A stretch of DNA of 64,000 nt from Phycisphaerae bacterium (GTDB lineage: Bacteria; Planctomycetota; Phycisphaerae; UBA1845). The position numbers were made by a program, and so were the translations under genes. Shown piece by piece: positions 63,556-64,000 of this stretch (position 1 is the stretch's first letter; each line of letters begins with the position of its first letter). The stretch lies in NCBI GenBank assembly GCA_029260015.1, contig JAJDEB010000002.1:124001-188000 (forward strand), in the 5' to 3' direction. The notes beneath the pieces are model-generated. The model searched no databases and was not told where the DNA came from. It worked only from the letters and a program-made list of their open reading frames with translations.

Positions 63556-63878
63556 ACCGCAGTGGGTAGGGTCCGCTGTGCGGACCATTTTGTAGGTCAT
63601 TCCAATCGCAGGTCCGCACAGCGGACCCTACTGGCCAACCCTCCTTATTTGAAGACCGCTGCGTCCGAATACGCGCGGGTTTCTTGACGCGCCCGCATTC
63701 GGGGGAGATTTCGGACCTTTTCAAGAACGCCAACGACCGAGAATGTCGCGCGAAAGTGCCACGTGCTGTCACTAAATTTTTTCTTTTACAAATCGTTTGC
63801 GTCCCATTTTTTTATATTTGAGTTTGCGACTGTCCACTGGTTTCTGGCTACGAGCCTCTTTTGGGAAAGGTCGCAACG
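63556..63878. other. Spacer upstream of the flagellin gene
   Basis: 323 bases holding the inverted repeat at 63566-63631, then AT-rich sequence (TAAATTTTTTCTTTTACAAA, TTTTTTTATATTTGAG) which should contain the flagellin promoter. I cannot match either sigma-28 or sigma-54 boxes with confidence. Confidence 0.5.
63566..63631. repeat. Long inverted repeat of the GTAGGGT family
   Basis: Perfect 21-base arms starting GTAGGGTCCGCTGTGCGG, 24 bases apart. Each arm is itself a hairpin (GGTCCGC/GCGGACC). It is 10 bases beyond the recO stop and can act as its terminator. The architecture equals that at 34869 but with different stem bases. Confidence 0.85.
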
Positions 63879-64000
63879 ATGGGTCTAACAGCAACAAACC
63901 TAAACACATTACAACTACTCAACATTGTCAACAAAACATCGAACGCACAAAGCAAAGCACTCACGCAACTCTCCACTGGCTTCAGAATCAACAAAGCATC
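63879..64000 (+). CDS. Flagellin (N-terminus only, 3' partial)
   Basis: The gene runs off the window after 40 codons, so the ORF track misses it. MGLTATNLNTLQLLNIVNKT and ALTQLSTGFRINKA match the flagellin N-terminal D0 helix (N-L-N-x-x-x-x-L-N-x-T ... L-S-T-G-x-R-I-N-x-A). GGGAAAGG lies just upstream as ribosome site. It implies that the organism is or was motile. Confidence 0.92.
   Translation, partial: MGLTATNLNTLQLLNIVNKTSNAQSKALTQLSTGFRINKA

Overview
This 64 kb window most likely comes from a planctomycete, perhaps of the Phycisphaerae type; this rests on gene content, as no database search was possible. The signs are two proteins with dockerin-like C-termini, PEP-CTERM sorting signals, a prepilin-like protein of the planctomycete type, a sulfatase-TPR fusion, an FG-GAP/ASPIC surface protein, a Tad pilus locus and several families of dispersed GC-rich hairpin repeats. 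The window opens inside the sulfatase gene and closes about 40 codons into a flagellin gene.

Layout. 0-15 kb is mixed: a secreted surface protein, an Hsp20 chaperone, 3-hydroxyanthranilate dioxygenase, lipoproteins, an EVE-domain protein, sucD, a HEAT-repeat protein, a SO_0444-type metal permease and an S9 peptidase. 15.1-19.0 kb on the minus strand is a clear adenosylcobalamin riboswitch followed by three tightly packed genes: a PEP-CTERM protein, a dockerin-domain protein and a prepilin-like protein. The last of these carries a 166-bp MITE-like insertion in its leader. 19-29 kb holds housekeeping genes (YggS, TrmB, an EamA transporter, GpmI) and a four-gene ABC transporter operon. 29-39 kb holds two metallopeptidases, carbamate kinase, YgeW-type transcarbamylase, YgeY-type hydrolase and, divergently, a fused selenium-dependent-type xanthine dehydrogenase. 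This is a reduced version of the E. coli yge/yqe purine-degradation neighbourhood.

39.6-49.4 kb is a Tad pilus/secretion locus (cpaB, cpaC, a vWA TadG-like protein, tadZ, tadA, tadB, tadC) without pilin, prepilin peptidase or TadD. It ends at a strong bidirectional terminator, beyond which lies a double-length PEP-CTERM protein made of two fused paralogous units. An array of TTCGNNNNCGAA dyads lies upstream of that gene. 51-64 kb holds TerC, tRNA-Ser(GGA), a GNAT acetyltransferase, a PIG-L deacetylase, a membrane Fe-S oxidoreductase, tRNA-Glu(TTC), PolX, an NhaD-like antiporter with a His-rich loop, RecO and the flagellin start.

The most promising little-described system is the cobalamin-riboswitch-controlled surface-protein operon. 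It has no recognisable transporter, so its products may take part in corrinoid capture at the cell surface. This is an inference.
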